Shown: piece after piece, positions 11,631 through 21,045 of the stretch
How the letters are laid out: each line of letters opens with the position of its first letter
Position numbering within the stretch: position 1 is the stretch's first letter
The notes under the pieces: model-generated
Seen by the model: only the letters and a program-made list of their open reading frames with translations
What the model was told of the DNA's origin: nothing
Database searches by the model: none
Translations under genes and position numbers: made by a program
Assembly: GCF_021134715.1 (NCBI RefSeq)
Contig: NC_060026.1
Span: forward strand, 10,841,001-10,905,000
Length of the DNA: 64,000 nucleotides
Origin: Daphnia pulex
Taxonomy: Eukaryota > Arthropoda > Branchiopoda > Diplostraca > Daphniidae
Reading direction: 5' to 3'

Positions 11631-11789
11631 GCACGGAGCGGCGGCAGCCGTTGCCCAGCAGCACTCACAGTCGCCCTATCACAGTCTGGGCAATCATGCC
11701 CAGCAAGTAGGAGCCAATCACATGACCTCCTCCGCTGCCAGCTCCTCCGTCCCCGACGTCCACAAACGCGACAAGGACGCCATCTACGG
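11631..11789 (+). CDS. hth: isolated homothorax/Meis exon
   Basis: A 159-nt exon framed by a polypyrimidine acceptor (CGTTTTCAG) and a donor (GTATGT). Read in phase it gives HGAAAAVAQQHSQSPYHS... and ends VHKRDKDAIYG, the junction just before the conserved MEIS N-terminal (PBX-interacting) domain of homothorax/Meis proteins. The expected next exon (starting HPLFPLL) was not found in the window. Either hth has a very long intron extending past the window, or this is a stranded or duplicated exon among accessory DNA. The frame is intact and both splice sites are good. Confidence 0.68.
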
Positions 11790-12895
11790 GTATGTCCATT
11801 TTGTCTTTCCCGCAACCCCCTTTCACGTTGTTTGATATTTTTTCGCCCGTCAAAGAGATGCAAACAAGAACATTGCGAAATGGGATAACACAGGACGGAC
11901 AGAGTAGTAGTAGTAGCCAGAATAAGAAGGATCTCTTATGTAAACATCAACTTGAAATTCGACCTAGAGACAAACAGACACCAGGATATGCCATTGGACC
12001 CACTTGTTAAAATTTAAAATAAAACGGTACAAACGAGATTTATGACTCACCCGTGTCGATTCTTTTATCAGACTTACCTGTTTCTTTTAAATTATGAATT
12101 TTCTTATATTTCTTTTGATGGGTGGGGTCGTCGATTTTGATGGGATTGCCTTTTGATTTGGTTTTCTTTCTGTGTCGAGTGCTGTTGACATGTTCCAGAT
12201 GGATCGTATCCTTTTTTCCTATCCAAATGTTCACATGCGTGCCATTTTTCGAGGGTCGTAAATCACTGGTGCAATAGGGCGCCCCCCCCCCCTCTCTCTC
12301 ATCATCACGGAACTCCTTCTTCCTCACCATTTCTTCTTCTTCTTTTCTGGCTCTTATAAGATCGTTTTAACTTTGATATCGCCTCGTAAAAATAGATACG
12401 TCGACCCCCAAAAAATGGAGAGATAAAAAAACATTTGGGCTCGCTCCCGCACAGCGGGACTTGCACCGGAGCAAACGTGATAGTTTGTTGCTCACTTCCG
12501 GATGGAGAAAAGAGAAAAGAAAATGAAGTCGTTTTCTTCAAAAAACGAACGAAACAAACATTTCCGCCCTCCATCCGCGGTACCGACTTTGAACAAGGAA
12601 AGCTTTTTTTTTTCTTTTTTCTTTATTATTGAGAGAGAACTTGGTTATTGATATAAAAGAAACGAGGAAGACAAAAGCAGAAACGAGAAAGAAACAATGG
12701 GGCAGACAAGAGAAGAGAAACGAGAGACATGACATGAGAGTGATGATGAGAGTGGTGGGTGGATATGGGACGGTGGGCGCACGCGCTTCTCCCGTTCGCT
12801 CACGGCTGACTGGATTGCAGTAGATGGGGAGAACAGATCTTGTTTTTAGGGGGAAATTGGCGAGAGAGGAGGGGCGAGGACACGTTTCTTCCATC
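11790..12895. other. low-complexity stretch after the hth exon
   Basis: Would be hth intron if the exon is genuine. It holds C-rich (12,280), T-rich (12,600) and GAGA-type purine runs (12,640-12,740). Open frames on both strands follow composition and carry no domain. Confidence 0.5.
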
Positions 12896-13404
12896 CATCC
12901 ATAAGTTGCTCCGCTTCGTTCAAAAATTCGAAGACTGTGGGAATTGGCGTTGGAGCCTCTTCCCGTTCCACCAGTGGCTGCTGTAAAAAAAATTAAATTA
13001 ATAAAGTTTTTTTTTTAAAATAAAAATACAAATTTACCTCAGCGATTTGTGCAAGGGTTTGTGGGTCCGGGATCACATCCACTCGCACCGGTAAATCATT
13101 TTGCTGCGGCGGCAGCGGCTGCATTTCCTCTTCGTCCGCTTGTGGTGAGGGATTTCGTGGGGAACGACGACGACGATAACGAATACAACCACAGGCAAGA
13201 CTCCAGCCTTTCTTTAGCCACTTCAAGCAAAATTTTTTGAAATGGCCAACCAAAGCGAGCGCAGCAACAGCCAAAATACAGTAGAGGAGTTGACTTGGAC
13301 TTGAATGGTCCACAATGGCATTGAATGCCTTTTCAGCGGCCCCAACGAAAATTTTTTGCATTTTTTCATCAAATAAGTCCTCCTCTACTTTGGTCAAATT
13401 GCCT
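12896..13404 (-). CDS. small single-pass membrane protein, module copy 2 (partial)
   Basis: Paralogue of 8097-8651: exon 13,038-13,404 with the same hydrophobic segment (LLYCILAVAALALVGH) and Cys/Arg cluster, then an exon from 12,980 downwards (QPLVEREEAPTPIPT). The tail diverges after about 12,900, with no donor at the equivalent place. The Cys/Arg cluster is shortened (CGCIRYRRRR). No start exon was found. The hydrophobic core is conserved while the tails vary, which fits some constraint before duplication; current function is unknown. Confidence 0.45.
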
Positions 13405-13484
13405 GTAGAATAGAATTAGAAAATTTAGAAAATCGATTTGGCAGCTGGGGATGACATCATTTTGATGATTCTCCCGCAGGGCAT

Positions 13485-13770
13485 GTCATCAACGACGACG
13501 AATCGTTAAAGGAATCGCCCCAAGCTTTTGGTGAGAGACTAAACTCCAACAGATTCTTATTACGGAATAAGAAGCGCAGCCAGTTGGAATTGGATTTTTA
13601 AGGAGTAGTAAACTATTAACTTAGTGATGTTAGCGTAGACGGACGAAATTAGGCTGGAGAGAAATAACGTTGGCAGCAAAAAAGCCATCTTGAACTCGCT
13701 GGTAACCGTTGAAGAGTTGATACGAATCAATTGTAGCTGACCGTCAACTTGTGGCTCAGGTTCGTGGTTA
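13485..13770. pseudogene. deleted copy of the 9.9-11.0 kb exons
   Basis: 13,485-13,590 matches the basic first exon at about 9998-10,100, and 13,595-13,770 matches the signal-peptide exon region at 10,839-11,010. The order follows copy 1 with the DNA between removed, so 12.9-13.8 kb is an internally deleted duplicate of 8.1-11.0 kb. Confidence 0.7.
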
Positions 13771-13807
13771 AAGCCTTGGACTCTGGTGGTCGAGAGTTCG
13801 ACTCTTA
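13751..13807 (+). repeat. tRNA-like (box A/B) fragment
   Basis: GTGGCTCAGG resembles a tRNA box A and GAGAGTTCGACTCTT a T arm/box B. A similar pair sits at 36,563-36,626, and the box A part alone at about 10,991. It does not fold as a full cloverleaf, so it is likely a tRNA-derived SINE fragment or pseudogene. Confidence 0.4.
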
Positions 13808-14285
13808 TTTGACTCTTTATTTGAAACAAAAATGAAATGAAATTTTTAACAAAAATCATCTCATATCTTGTAAATTTCACGCTAAATATATGTTGAGCGT
13901 GATTAAAAGAGGGAAGGAATTTAAAAAAAAAATTTCTGTACAAAATGCAAATTATTCGTTTGAAATCTGGCAACAAGAGCAGACGAATGTTGCATATCAA
14001 AAGTCAAAACTTAGTATTGAATTATTGAATTATTTAAATTTTATTGAATATTTTTTAATGTTGAATAGTGAAATAGTTGAAGAACTTATGGAGCAGCAAT
14101 GGCTGAAAATTGTGAATTATGAGAACTGTAATTTGCTACCATCTACTATACTTCACATCTCCAAAATCAGCAGTGAGCTATAGGTTGATTAACTCGTAAT
14201 CAATTTTATTGTACTTGTTTGAACATTTTTTACATTTACAGGTTTGTCTGGTGAATATTGGCACTTACATACGTACATACGACCT

Positions 14286-14960
14286 ATTTTATATTCCTAT
14301 ACTCAACTACGTCGAGACAGCAGCACAAAACTGAAAAATGTCTTTCATGAAGGCTGTTTTGCTGCGCTTTGTATTAAGGTGTAATTTAATTTCTACTGTT
14401 AATTATAGTCAACTTTTTAACTTTATCATTCTATTTAGATTCCAAATGGAAATGTTACATCAAGAAGTGGAGGAGAAGATGGAAATTATGCTGACACATA
14501 TTGTCCACCATCGTGGCTGCTGCCCATATTACCACTCGTGAAGCTCAGTCAAGTGACCACTTTCTCTTCGTTGGTAAGCTTATTGTTGACATTGCAAAAT
14601 CCGTATTGTTTTAGACGTTCATGGATTGGTTCAGCGTTATTGAAAAAAAAAGCGAATCAAAATGAAAACTAGAATTGGACCCTTTTCTCCTATTTCAGGA
14701 TCGTTGGTGTCTTGTTTAACTCTAGTACCGTTCGAGAAACGTCTACGCTGAAGGAATATTTATCATCGCTGGACAAACTAGCGCCCCGGTTGCGGTCGAC
14801 CAACATTCCTTTTCCCGAAGTATATACAACGATTTGGTCAAATCTTGTTGTCAAATCTCACACGGTTTTGATGTATCTCTCACAGATTCATTGGATGTTT
14901 AAGAAGATTTGGAATACGACTTTTGCAGTGCTCGTCGGATAAAAAATTCAAACAACAAAT
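14286..14960 (+). pseudogene. partial duplicate of the downstream helical-repeat gene
   Basis: 14,286-14,590 matches 16,359-16,660 and 14,620-14,912 matches 17,610-17,886, including introns. The roughly 1 kb that separates these blocks in the downstream gene is missing. Because introns are kept it arose by DNA duplication, not retroposition. A TGC codon for Cys has become TGA near 14,330 and other changes break the frame. Confidence 0.7.
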
Positions 14961-15159
14961 CGCTAGGTCTGCTTATCGAGAAGACTTGTAAGAGGCCATT
15001 ATCTGATTGAAATTCGCCCATTCATTTGGTAGGGCCACAGTACATTGCAAATAATTATGAAAATTCACGTTAAGTATAACAAAAATTCCCATCGTTGTAG
15101 GACAACAAGATAAGGAACGACAAATTAAAGTACGGACGATGCCATCACTTTACTGGCAG

Positions 15160-17886
15160 CTTGCTACATGCATCTTAACCTGTCAGAGCATTGGCTTCGA
15201 ATTATCGAAATTTTGGATTTTGGAGGTAAATTGAAGCGTCAGAAATTAATACATTTTATTCACACCAATTATCACAAATGTATTCTAGATGACACTGTTG
15301 AGAACTTGGAGCTAAGGTTGCAAACACTACTAGTTAGTGGAAAGGACATCCATTCGATTAAGCAGTATCTTTCGAAATACTTGGCTCTCCGATATAGAGA
15401 AGATGGCATTGGTCAAATATCAGTGAAATTGGCTGCCGATCAAGTATATTGCTTGTAATACTTACTTGAAATTTATTCACCCATTTGTTCTTCTCTTAGT
15501 TGTTTTGTTTGATCCAAAAGCAAAAAGGTATCACTTTCCTCATGCAGCTACTCCGCGAAATCCCCTGGAAAGATGATGAGATAATGACCGATAGAACTAA
15601 AAGTGATTGGAAAACTGAATGGTCCCATGTCGAAAGCATCAAGTGGATTTGTGCTAAATACGCCACACGTTATTTCATGGCTGAAGATCATACTGACGAC
15701 CTGTTTAAACTTCTTTGTGATATTCAGCACTGGAACGACGAAAATGGTAAATTAGTGTTTCTGAAAGTTATTCTTTTCTTAATTCTTTCTCTCTTAATTT
15801 GCACAGTGAACAGTGAGTTGAGTTACGATTTATTGTATCTGTCTGACGGTGTGGCTTTAAGATTAATTAACGACGAAGGTAATGTGGAGGCTTCCTTGCG
15901 TTGGTATGAAATAATCGTTCGATTTGCCAATCGCCATGGTACGTATTACTTGGAATCTTCTTTTTTTTTTGGGTTTTGCATTAATTGATTTATTAATTTC
16001 AGGAATCGATTCTTCGGTTATATGGAACGCGATGACTTGTTTGTTACAACTTCCTCATGATACAGGATATCAAAGGGCTGAAAAGCTGTCAACTCTGATT
16101 CCGGAATATAACTCATGGGCTGATCAGGATCCCCTTTGTATTCGATTGCAAATGGCACTAAGAGCTGAAAACTACGATAAAGCGCTACAGATCACTGCGG
16201 ATTTAGGTACTTTTTTGAACGGTTTTCTTAATTCTTTATTACATTACTCCACAGTTACTTAATTTTAAAACAGATAATCTGGGAGAAAATAATGATTGGG
16301 ATAAAATCCAACGAGCTATAAGTCGTAGCGCGTCAATTGCTCGGGACAACGCGTTTTATATTCCCATGCTCAACTACCTCGAGACAGCAGCACAAAACTG
16401 CAAAATTTCGTTTATGAAGGTCATATTGCTACGCTTTGTATTAAGGTGTAATTGGATTTCTACTGTTATTTATAGTCAACTTTTTAACTTTATCATTCTA
16501 TTTAGATTCCAAATGGAAATGTTAAATAAAGAAGTGGAGGAGAAGAAGGAAATTATGTTGACGAACATATTGTCCACCATCGCTGCTGTCTATATTACCA
16601 CGCGTGAAGCTCAGTCAAGTGATTCCCTTTCTCGTTGGTAAGCTTATTGTTGACATTGCGAAATCCGTATTGTTTTAGACGTGTTGAACGCTTTATTGAT
16701 TTAATCACTTATTTTATTTTTCTTCTTTCAACAAGAAATAAGGATTTGGTTCGCCCGAACATCCTGGAATTTGGGGCGTATCGGAAACAAACAATCTGCT
16801 TATTTTCGTCATCATCTGTTTAAGCTGTCGGGCCAGCTTTTTGCTTTGGTTTGTTTCAAAAGATTATCACCAAACAAATCCAAGACAATTTTTCATTTTA
16901 AATCTCGACAGGAAACATGTTGGATGAAAGAGATGAAAACTGCGATGGTCAGAGCGATTGAGGCCACCTTTGACTTTGGTCCCAATCACAAACGAATCTC
17001 CTACGTGCGTATTCTAGAGTCCGCCCTTGATGCCGTGATGTCGTGAATGAATTTTACCAACATGCTAAGGGTTCGGAGCACGTCCAGCTAATCCAATTGA
17101 TGGAAATTCACGCACTGGTGATGATTCAATTCTATTTCGATTTTTTTTTTCTCTTTCCTATTTCAACACATTTGTGTTTGTTTCTTTTGTCTAGTGTGGG
17201 TTGGCAAAAGACTGGCAAAAAGTTGAAAAACTGTGTCACAGCTATTTTGACGATAAAGATGTCAATCCCAAACATGACGCTGACTTCTTTCTTAGTCTGG
17301 CCTCGATCATAATCAGTACCAAAGATGCCAAGATCTGTGAAGTCGTCACGAGTGAGTGCACAGATGACATATTCGAGAGGGAAAAATTGTCCGCACAGCA
17401 GCAAACGCGTTTGACGAGTTAAGCTGCTACGAGCCTGGAAAAGGCGATCGATCTGTCAACGTCATCAGGAACTCTCCCCTCCTCGAAGATAATTCCCCTT
17501 TGTCAATGGTATGCATACCATATTTTTAATTTTTTAATTTCATTTTGTCACGTTGGAATTTTGCATCCGATTCAAGTCGCCGATTCAAGTCGCGTTTCTA
17601 ATTATTCATCTCAGCGTTATTGAAAAAAAAAGCAATTCAAAATGAAAACTAGAATTGGACCCTTTTCTCCTATTTCAGGATCGTTGGTGTCTTGTTCAAC
17701 TCTATTACCGTTCGAGAAACGTCTACGCTGAAGGAATATTTATCATCGCTGGACAAACTAGCGCCCCGGTTGCGGTCGACCGACAGTCCTTTCCCCGAAG
17801 TATATACAACGATTTGGTCAAATCTTGTTGTCAAATCTCACACGGTTTTGATGTATCTATCTCTCACAGATTCATTGGATGTTTAA
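15160..17886 (+). CDS. multi-exon alpha-helical repeat protein, tentatively SPO22/ZIP4/TEX11-like
   Basis: Coding blocks follow one another on plus with short GT-AG introns: about 15,160-15,445, 15,500-15,745, 15,808-15,938, 16,003-16,205, 16,274-16,420, 16,505-16,640, 16,900-17,120, 17,195-17,420 and 17,680-17,886. The translation is soluble and helical, with TPR-like text such as SLRWYEIIVRFA and LQMALRAENYDKALQITADL. This resembles the repeat region of SPO22/ZIP4/TEX11 meiotic crossover proteins, but I am not sure of the family. Start and end are not fixed. In-frame stops after 17,040 and 17,422 suggest either missed introns or decay. Its neighbour at 14.3 kb is a broken partial copy. Confidence 0.38.
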
Positions 17887-18395
17887 GAAGATTATATTTT
17901 ATTTTTTATATCTTATTAGATTTTATATCTTATTTTTCTTCTTTCTTTCTTTCTTTTCTTTTTTTCTCCCCTCATGCAACATAAACTGATTTGATTCTTT
18001 TGCCATCCAATGTTGACTCATTCCTATGCGGAACTATTTCAAAATGATCTCGAGTTCACGGCGGGAGAAGATCTTCTAGAGACTCCGGTAGACATTTTTC
18101 ACGAGAACTCTATGCCCTATCATCGTGCAACTCGGATTCGAGCAGTCGAGATAACATTAATGTACATTTTCCCTTCTATTTACAGTAACACAGAATCTGT
18201 GGGGAGAGAAATCTATAGTTGGAACTAATCAGCATGGGTATAGTCCTGAACGCGCCAGATTCAAATCCGTCCGTACAATTCTTATAATAGCGCAGAGTTC
18301 TGGGAACATACAAGATTTGCAATTGATTAGGAAAAGAAAGTATTGATATTTAAAAAAAAATAAAAGGCTGGCAGGTGTCTGCCGTGTTCAATACC
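17887..18395. other. insertion flank, no gene
   Basis: A T-rich run near 17,895-17,970, then a frame at 18,010-18,228 with no recognised domain. A tRNA T-arm-like string (GATTCAAATCC) lies at about 18,260. The last four bases before the LTR, TACC at 18,392-18,395, form the target duplication. Confidence 0.5.
18392..18395. other. target-site duplication TACC (left copy)
   Basis: TACC directly before the 5' LTR is matched by TACC at 34,482-34,485 directly after the 3' LTR. Four bases is usual for gypsy-type integrases. Confidence 0.85.
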
Positions 18396-18848
18396 TGTAA
18401 TGCCCCGGCGGCAGCCCCGCCCCTTTCAAGATGGCCGCCGCCAAGGACGTCACGCTATGACGTCACACCGACGTCACGCCACGACGTCATGACCGGCATC
18501 ACCCCGACGTCACGCTAAGACGTCACGACCGGCACCGACCGATGCTGACTCAGGAGTTGCTGAGTCCGCGTTACCTGCAGGTGCGAGTCAGCACTCGTCC
18601 CGGACGGACTGGCCCTCACTCACGGCCAGACTGGGTAGTAACGCCGGCTGGTCCAACCGTGAAGACAGCCGGGACCGGCCAGCAGACATGCTGATGCGGC
18701 AATCCCGCCATACATAAACCCCCGCTTCCTCTCTCTCTCTCTCTCTGCTGCACTCCCTTCCTGTCGGTCGGACACTCAATACAACTGCTTCTCATCCGCC
18801 TACCTGTCTTCGTGTACTCTCTGTAAGCACCCCGGACCGGGCCTTACA
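18396..18848 (+). repeat. 5' LTR
   Basis: 453 bp, TGTAATGCC...GCCTTACA. A TATA-like TACATAAA lies at 18,711-18,718, followed by a CT dinucleotide run at 18,729-18,747. Upstream U3 is GC-rich with clustered factor sites (see the separate entry). R and U5 limits cannot be set from sequence alone. Confidence 0.95.
18431..18595 (+). promoter_or_regulatory. U3 enhancer: YY1-like site, six CREB/ATF cores, Maf/AP-1-like half sites
   Basis: AAGATGGCCGCC near 18,429 is YY1-like. ACGTCA cores start at 18,447, 18,460, 18,471, 18,484, 18,507 and 18,520, several extended to TGACGTCA or GACGTCAC. Next come TGCTGACTCA (18,543), TGCTGAGTC (18,558) and GAGTCAGCA (18,585), which match Maf/CNC-bZIP (MARE/ARE) and AP-1 half sites. 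The motifs are seen directly; response to cAMP, stress or oxidative signals is inferred. The first core is broken in the 3' LTR (ACGTCG at 34,080). Confidence 0.7.
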
Positions 18849-18850
18849 AT

Positions 18851-18866
18851 TGGCGACCTTGCCTGT
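18851..18866 (+). other. primer-binding site candidate
   Basis: Two bases after the 5' LTR, TGGCGACC starts at 18,851. It begins with TGG as required to pair with a tRNA CCA end, and the first eight bases would suit an Arg-type tRNA. The match beyond that is unclear, so the primer is uncertain. Confidence 0.5.
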
Positions 18867-18886
18867 TTCGGCACCTGGAATCTCAA

Positions 18887-18896
18887 CAAGGTAAGA
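18887..18896 (+). promoter_or_regulatory. leader splice donor before gag
   Basis: CAAG|GTAAGA puts a near-consensus 5' splice site at 18,891, only ten bases before the gag ATG (18,901). Unspliced RNA would serve gag-pol; spliced RNA can join the leader to acceptors just ahead of the downstream ORFs, for example the AG at 24,505-24,506. Confidence 0.7.
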
Positions 18897-18900
18897 TCGG

Positions 18901-21045
18901 ATGAATCCGAATTTAGATCACTCCAAGTATTATGTTAGTACACTAGACGACAACGGTGAACGACCAGTTATTGGCCCTACTTTAAAATACTTGACCGCTC
19001 CCGAGATAGCTTATTGTAAAAATAAAATAGCACTTAAATTACTCCAGTTAAATTTTGCAAGAGATAAAATAATTACATCAATACAAGACGCTAGGGCAAC
19101 GACAGATAACGCAAGACGATGCTTGCAAACGAAAGAAGATAAATTAACTAGGGAAATAAGAACATTAGAAGTTAAATACGACGAGCTTTCGATCCCAAAT
19201 TTTCCGATTTGTAGATTTTCCCGTAAGGCTCGAATAGCCCCAGTAGCCTTACCAGAAGGTGTTACAGTCTATTTAACAAAAATCCAGAAAGAAAAATCAC
19301 CTTGTACACCAGTAGAGCCCGATTTACTTGCAGAAGCAACAGGCGGAATACCACCGATTCCAAGAGTAACTGAAGAAATTAAGTGGAGGCCAACAGTAGA
19401 CAGAGAGACCGGAACTAGCATTTTTGATAACGTAGATGAATTTAATGAACTACCAGTAGATGAGATAATTAAACGCTTGCAAGAAGAACAGATAAGCGGA
19501 TCGCCAGACTTAAGAAATAGAGCTAAATACCTAGATCGATTGTGGAGAGCAGATTTATCGCCAGAATTTGATTGGAATAATTATTCCGCAGAATTAAACG
19601 AAGCAACAGGCTTTAGAGGGTGGGAGAGTGACGACGATACCCTTAGTAATTACAATCTCGATTTAATATATCCATATCAGGACGATAGCGACGACGAACT
19701 TAGTACTTTTGATCTTGATTTATTATACCCAGACGAAGATATGGCTTTAACTCAAGCAGCAATCGACACGCTGCAGACAGCAGGACAAAATAATACGGCA
19801 GCATTAGTAACAGGCATGCGTACCTTAGCAGCACAGAGAAAACTAGAAAATATTCCAATTTTTTCAGGCGAAAGTAATTGTCCGTTAGTCATAGAAGAAT
19901 GGTTTAAAATAGCGGAAAGAACAGCTCGGTTAGCAGGATGGAACGACGAACAAAAGATAGCATTTTTTCAAGAAAAATTGAGTAAGTCAGCAGCCAATTT
20001 TAATGACTCTTTGACAGCGCAACAAAGAGACGTGTACGTAGACTGGAAAGCGTTACTTATAGCAGGGTTACATGATAATACGGCAAAAGCTATTAAAAAG
20101 GGAGAATTAAAAGATTTAAAACAAGAGCCAGGCGAAAGAGTCAGAGATTTTCAAACACGTATAGACGACATGTACCGGATAGCTTATGGAGCAGGGCCAG
20201 CGAACAGCAACGACCCCAACGTAGTATTAGTCCGAGACGATATGAAGAAGGAAATTCTTTTGGCAGGCCTACGCAGGGAAATTGCTACACTAGTTTGGAA
20301 TAGAGTAGAAGCCGATGCAACGTACGCTAATACAATAAACACAGCTATAGAATGCGAAAAAGTAACGGAAGTAAAAAAGATAGCACAGAGTAAAGATATA
20401 AATTCTGCAGTTTCAGCTATTTCCCAAGAAAACGAGAAAAACGCGGCAAAGATAAAAGAATTGGAAGGTCTGATTCACAAACTGTCGACGAAACCGGTCT
20501 CACCTCCGACGGCATCAACACCAGTCGATTTGGGAGACCCAGCAGTAATCGCAGCCTTCAACACATACAACAACGCGCAGACAAATTATCCGAAAACAGT
20601 TCGTTTCCCGGAAAATAACAGAAGCCGCAGCGTAAGTCCATTCACGTATAACAGACCCAATAGGCCAGAAGAAGGAGCAAGAGCTCAGACGCCGGTTAGA
20701 AATAATAATAGCAGTCAGGATACTCGTATTACTTGTTATAACTGCGGGAAGAAAGGGCACATTAGTAGAGAATGTTGGTCCGGTCGAGGACAACAACAAC
20801 AACAGCTAGGCAGACGTCGCGACGATCAAAGATTCTCGCGAGACGAACGGCGAAACTCAGAGCGATCGGGACAAAATTGGAGGCCGAATGGAGGGCCACA
20901 AAACAATTATCGAGCTCGCAGCAACGAAAGATACGATCGCAACACCAGTACATATGGCAGACCTTTCAATCAGGAAAGAAATCAAATCGGCAATCGTCAC
21001 AGCCAGGATTATCGCAATGCGCCACCGAACGAACCGAGACAGTAA
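18901..21045 (+). CDS. gag: Gag polyprotein with CCHC zinc knuckle
   Basis: 714 residues, the structural capsid precursor of the element. The N-terminal third is helical and charged with an acidic patch around residues 240-275. A capsid-like helical region follows at about 290-490 (FSGESNCPLVIEEWF, then LIAGLHDN and LLAGLR). The C terminus is basic and Gln/Asn/Arg-rich with one zinc knuckle C-x2-C-x4-H-x4-C at residues 612-625, expected to bind genomic RNA. The ATG lies ten bases after the splice donor. The 3' end overlaps the pol frame by about 275 bases, which fits -1 frameshifting. No stops interrupt the frame. Confidence 0.93.
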   Translation: MNPNLDHSKYYVSTLDDNGERPVIGPTLKYLTAPEIAYCKNKIALKLLQLNFARDKIITSIQDARATTDNARRCLQTKEDKLTREIRTLEVKYDELSIPNFPICRFSRKARIAPVALPEGVTVYLTKIQKEKSPCTPVEPDLLAEATGGIPPIPRVTEEIKWRPTVDRETGTSIFDNVDEFNELPVDEIIKRLQEEQISGSPDLRNRAKYLDRLWRADLSPEFDWNNYSAELNEATGFRGWESDDDTLSNYNLDLIYPYQDDSDDELSTFDLDLLYPDEDMALTQAAIDTLQTAGQNNTAALVTGMRTLAAQRKLENIPIFSGESNCPLVIEEWFKIAERTARLAGWNDEQKIAFFQEKLSKSAANFNDSLTAQQRDVYVDWKALLIAGLHDNTAKAIKKGELKDLKQEPGERVRDFQTRIDDMYRIAYGAGPANSNDPNVVLVRDDMKKEILLAGLRREIATLVWNRVEADATYANTINTAIECEKVTEVKKIAQSKDINSAVSAISQENEKNAAKIKELEGLIHKLSTKPVSPPTASTPVDLGDPAVIAAFNTYNNAQTNYPKTVRFPENNRSRSVSPFTYNRPNRPEEGARAQTPVRNNNSSQDTRITCYNCGKKGHISRECWSGRGQQQQQLGRRRDDQRFSRDERRNSERSGQNWRPNGGPQNNYRARSNERYDRNTSTYGRPFNQERNQIGNRHSQDYRNAPPNEPRQ

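Noticed and set aside
18227..18290. tRNA candidate before the 5' LTR
   Set aside because: Only a T-arm-like GATTCAAATCC; no D or anticodon arm.
18588..18779. 63-residue minus-strand frame, repeated at 34,221
   Set aside because: Lies inside the LTRs and is open only because of GC- and CT-rich U3 composition.
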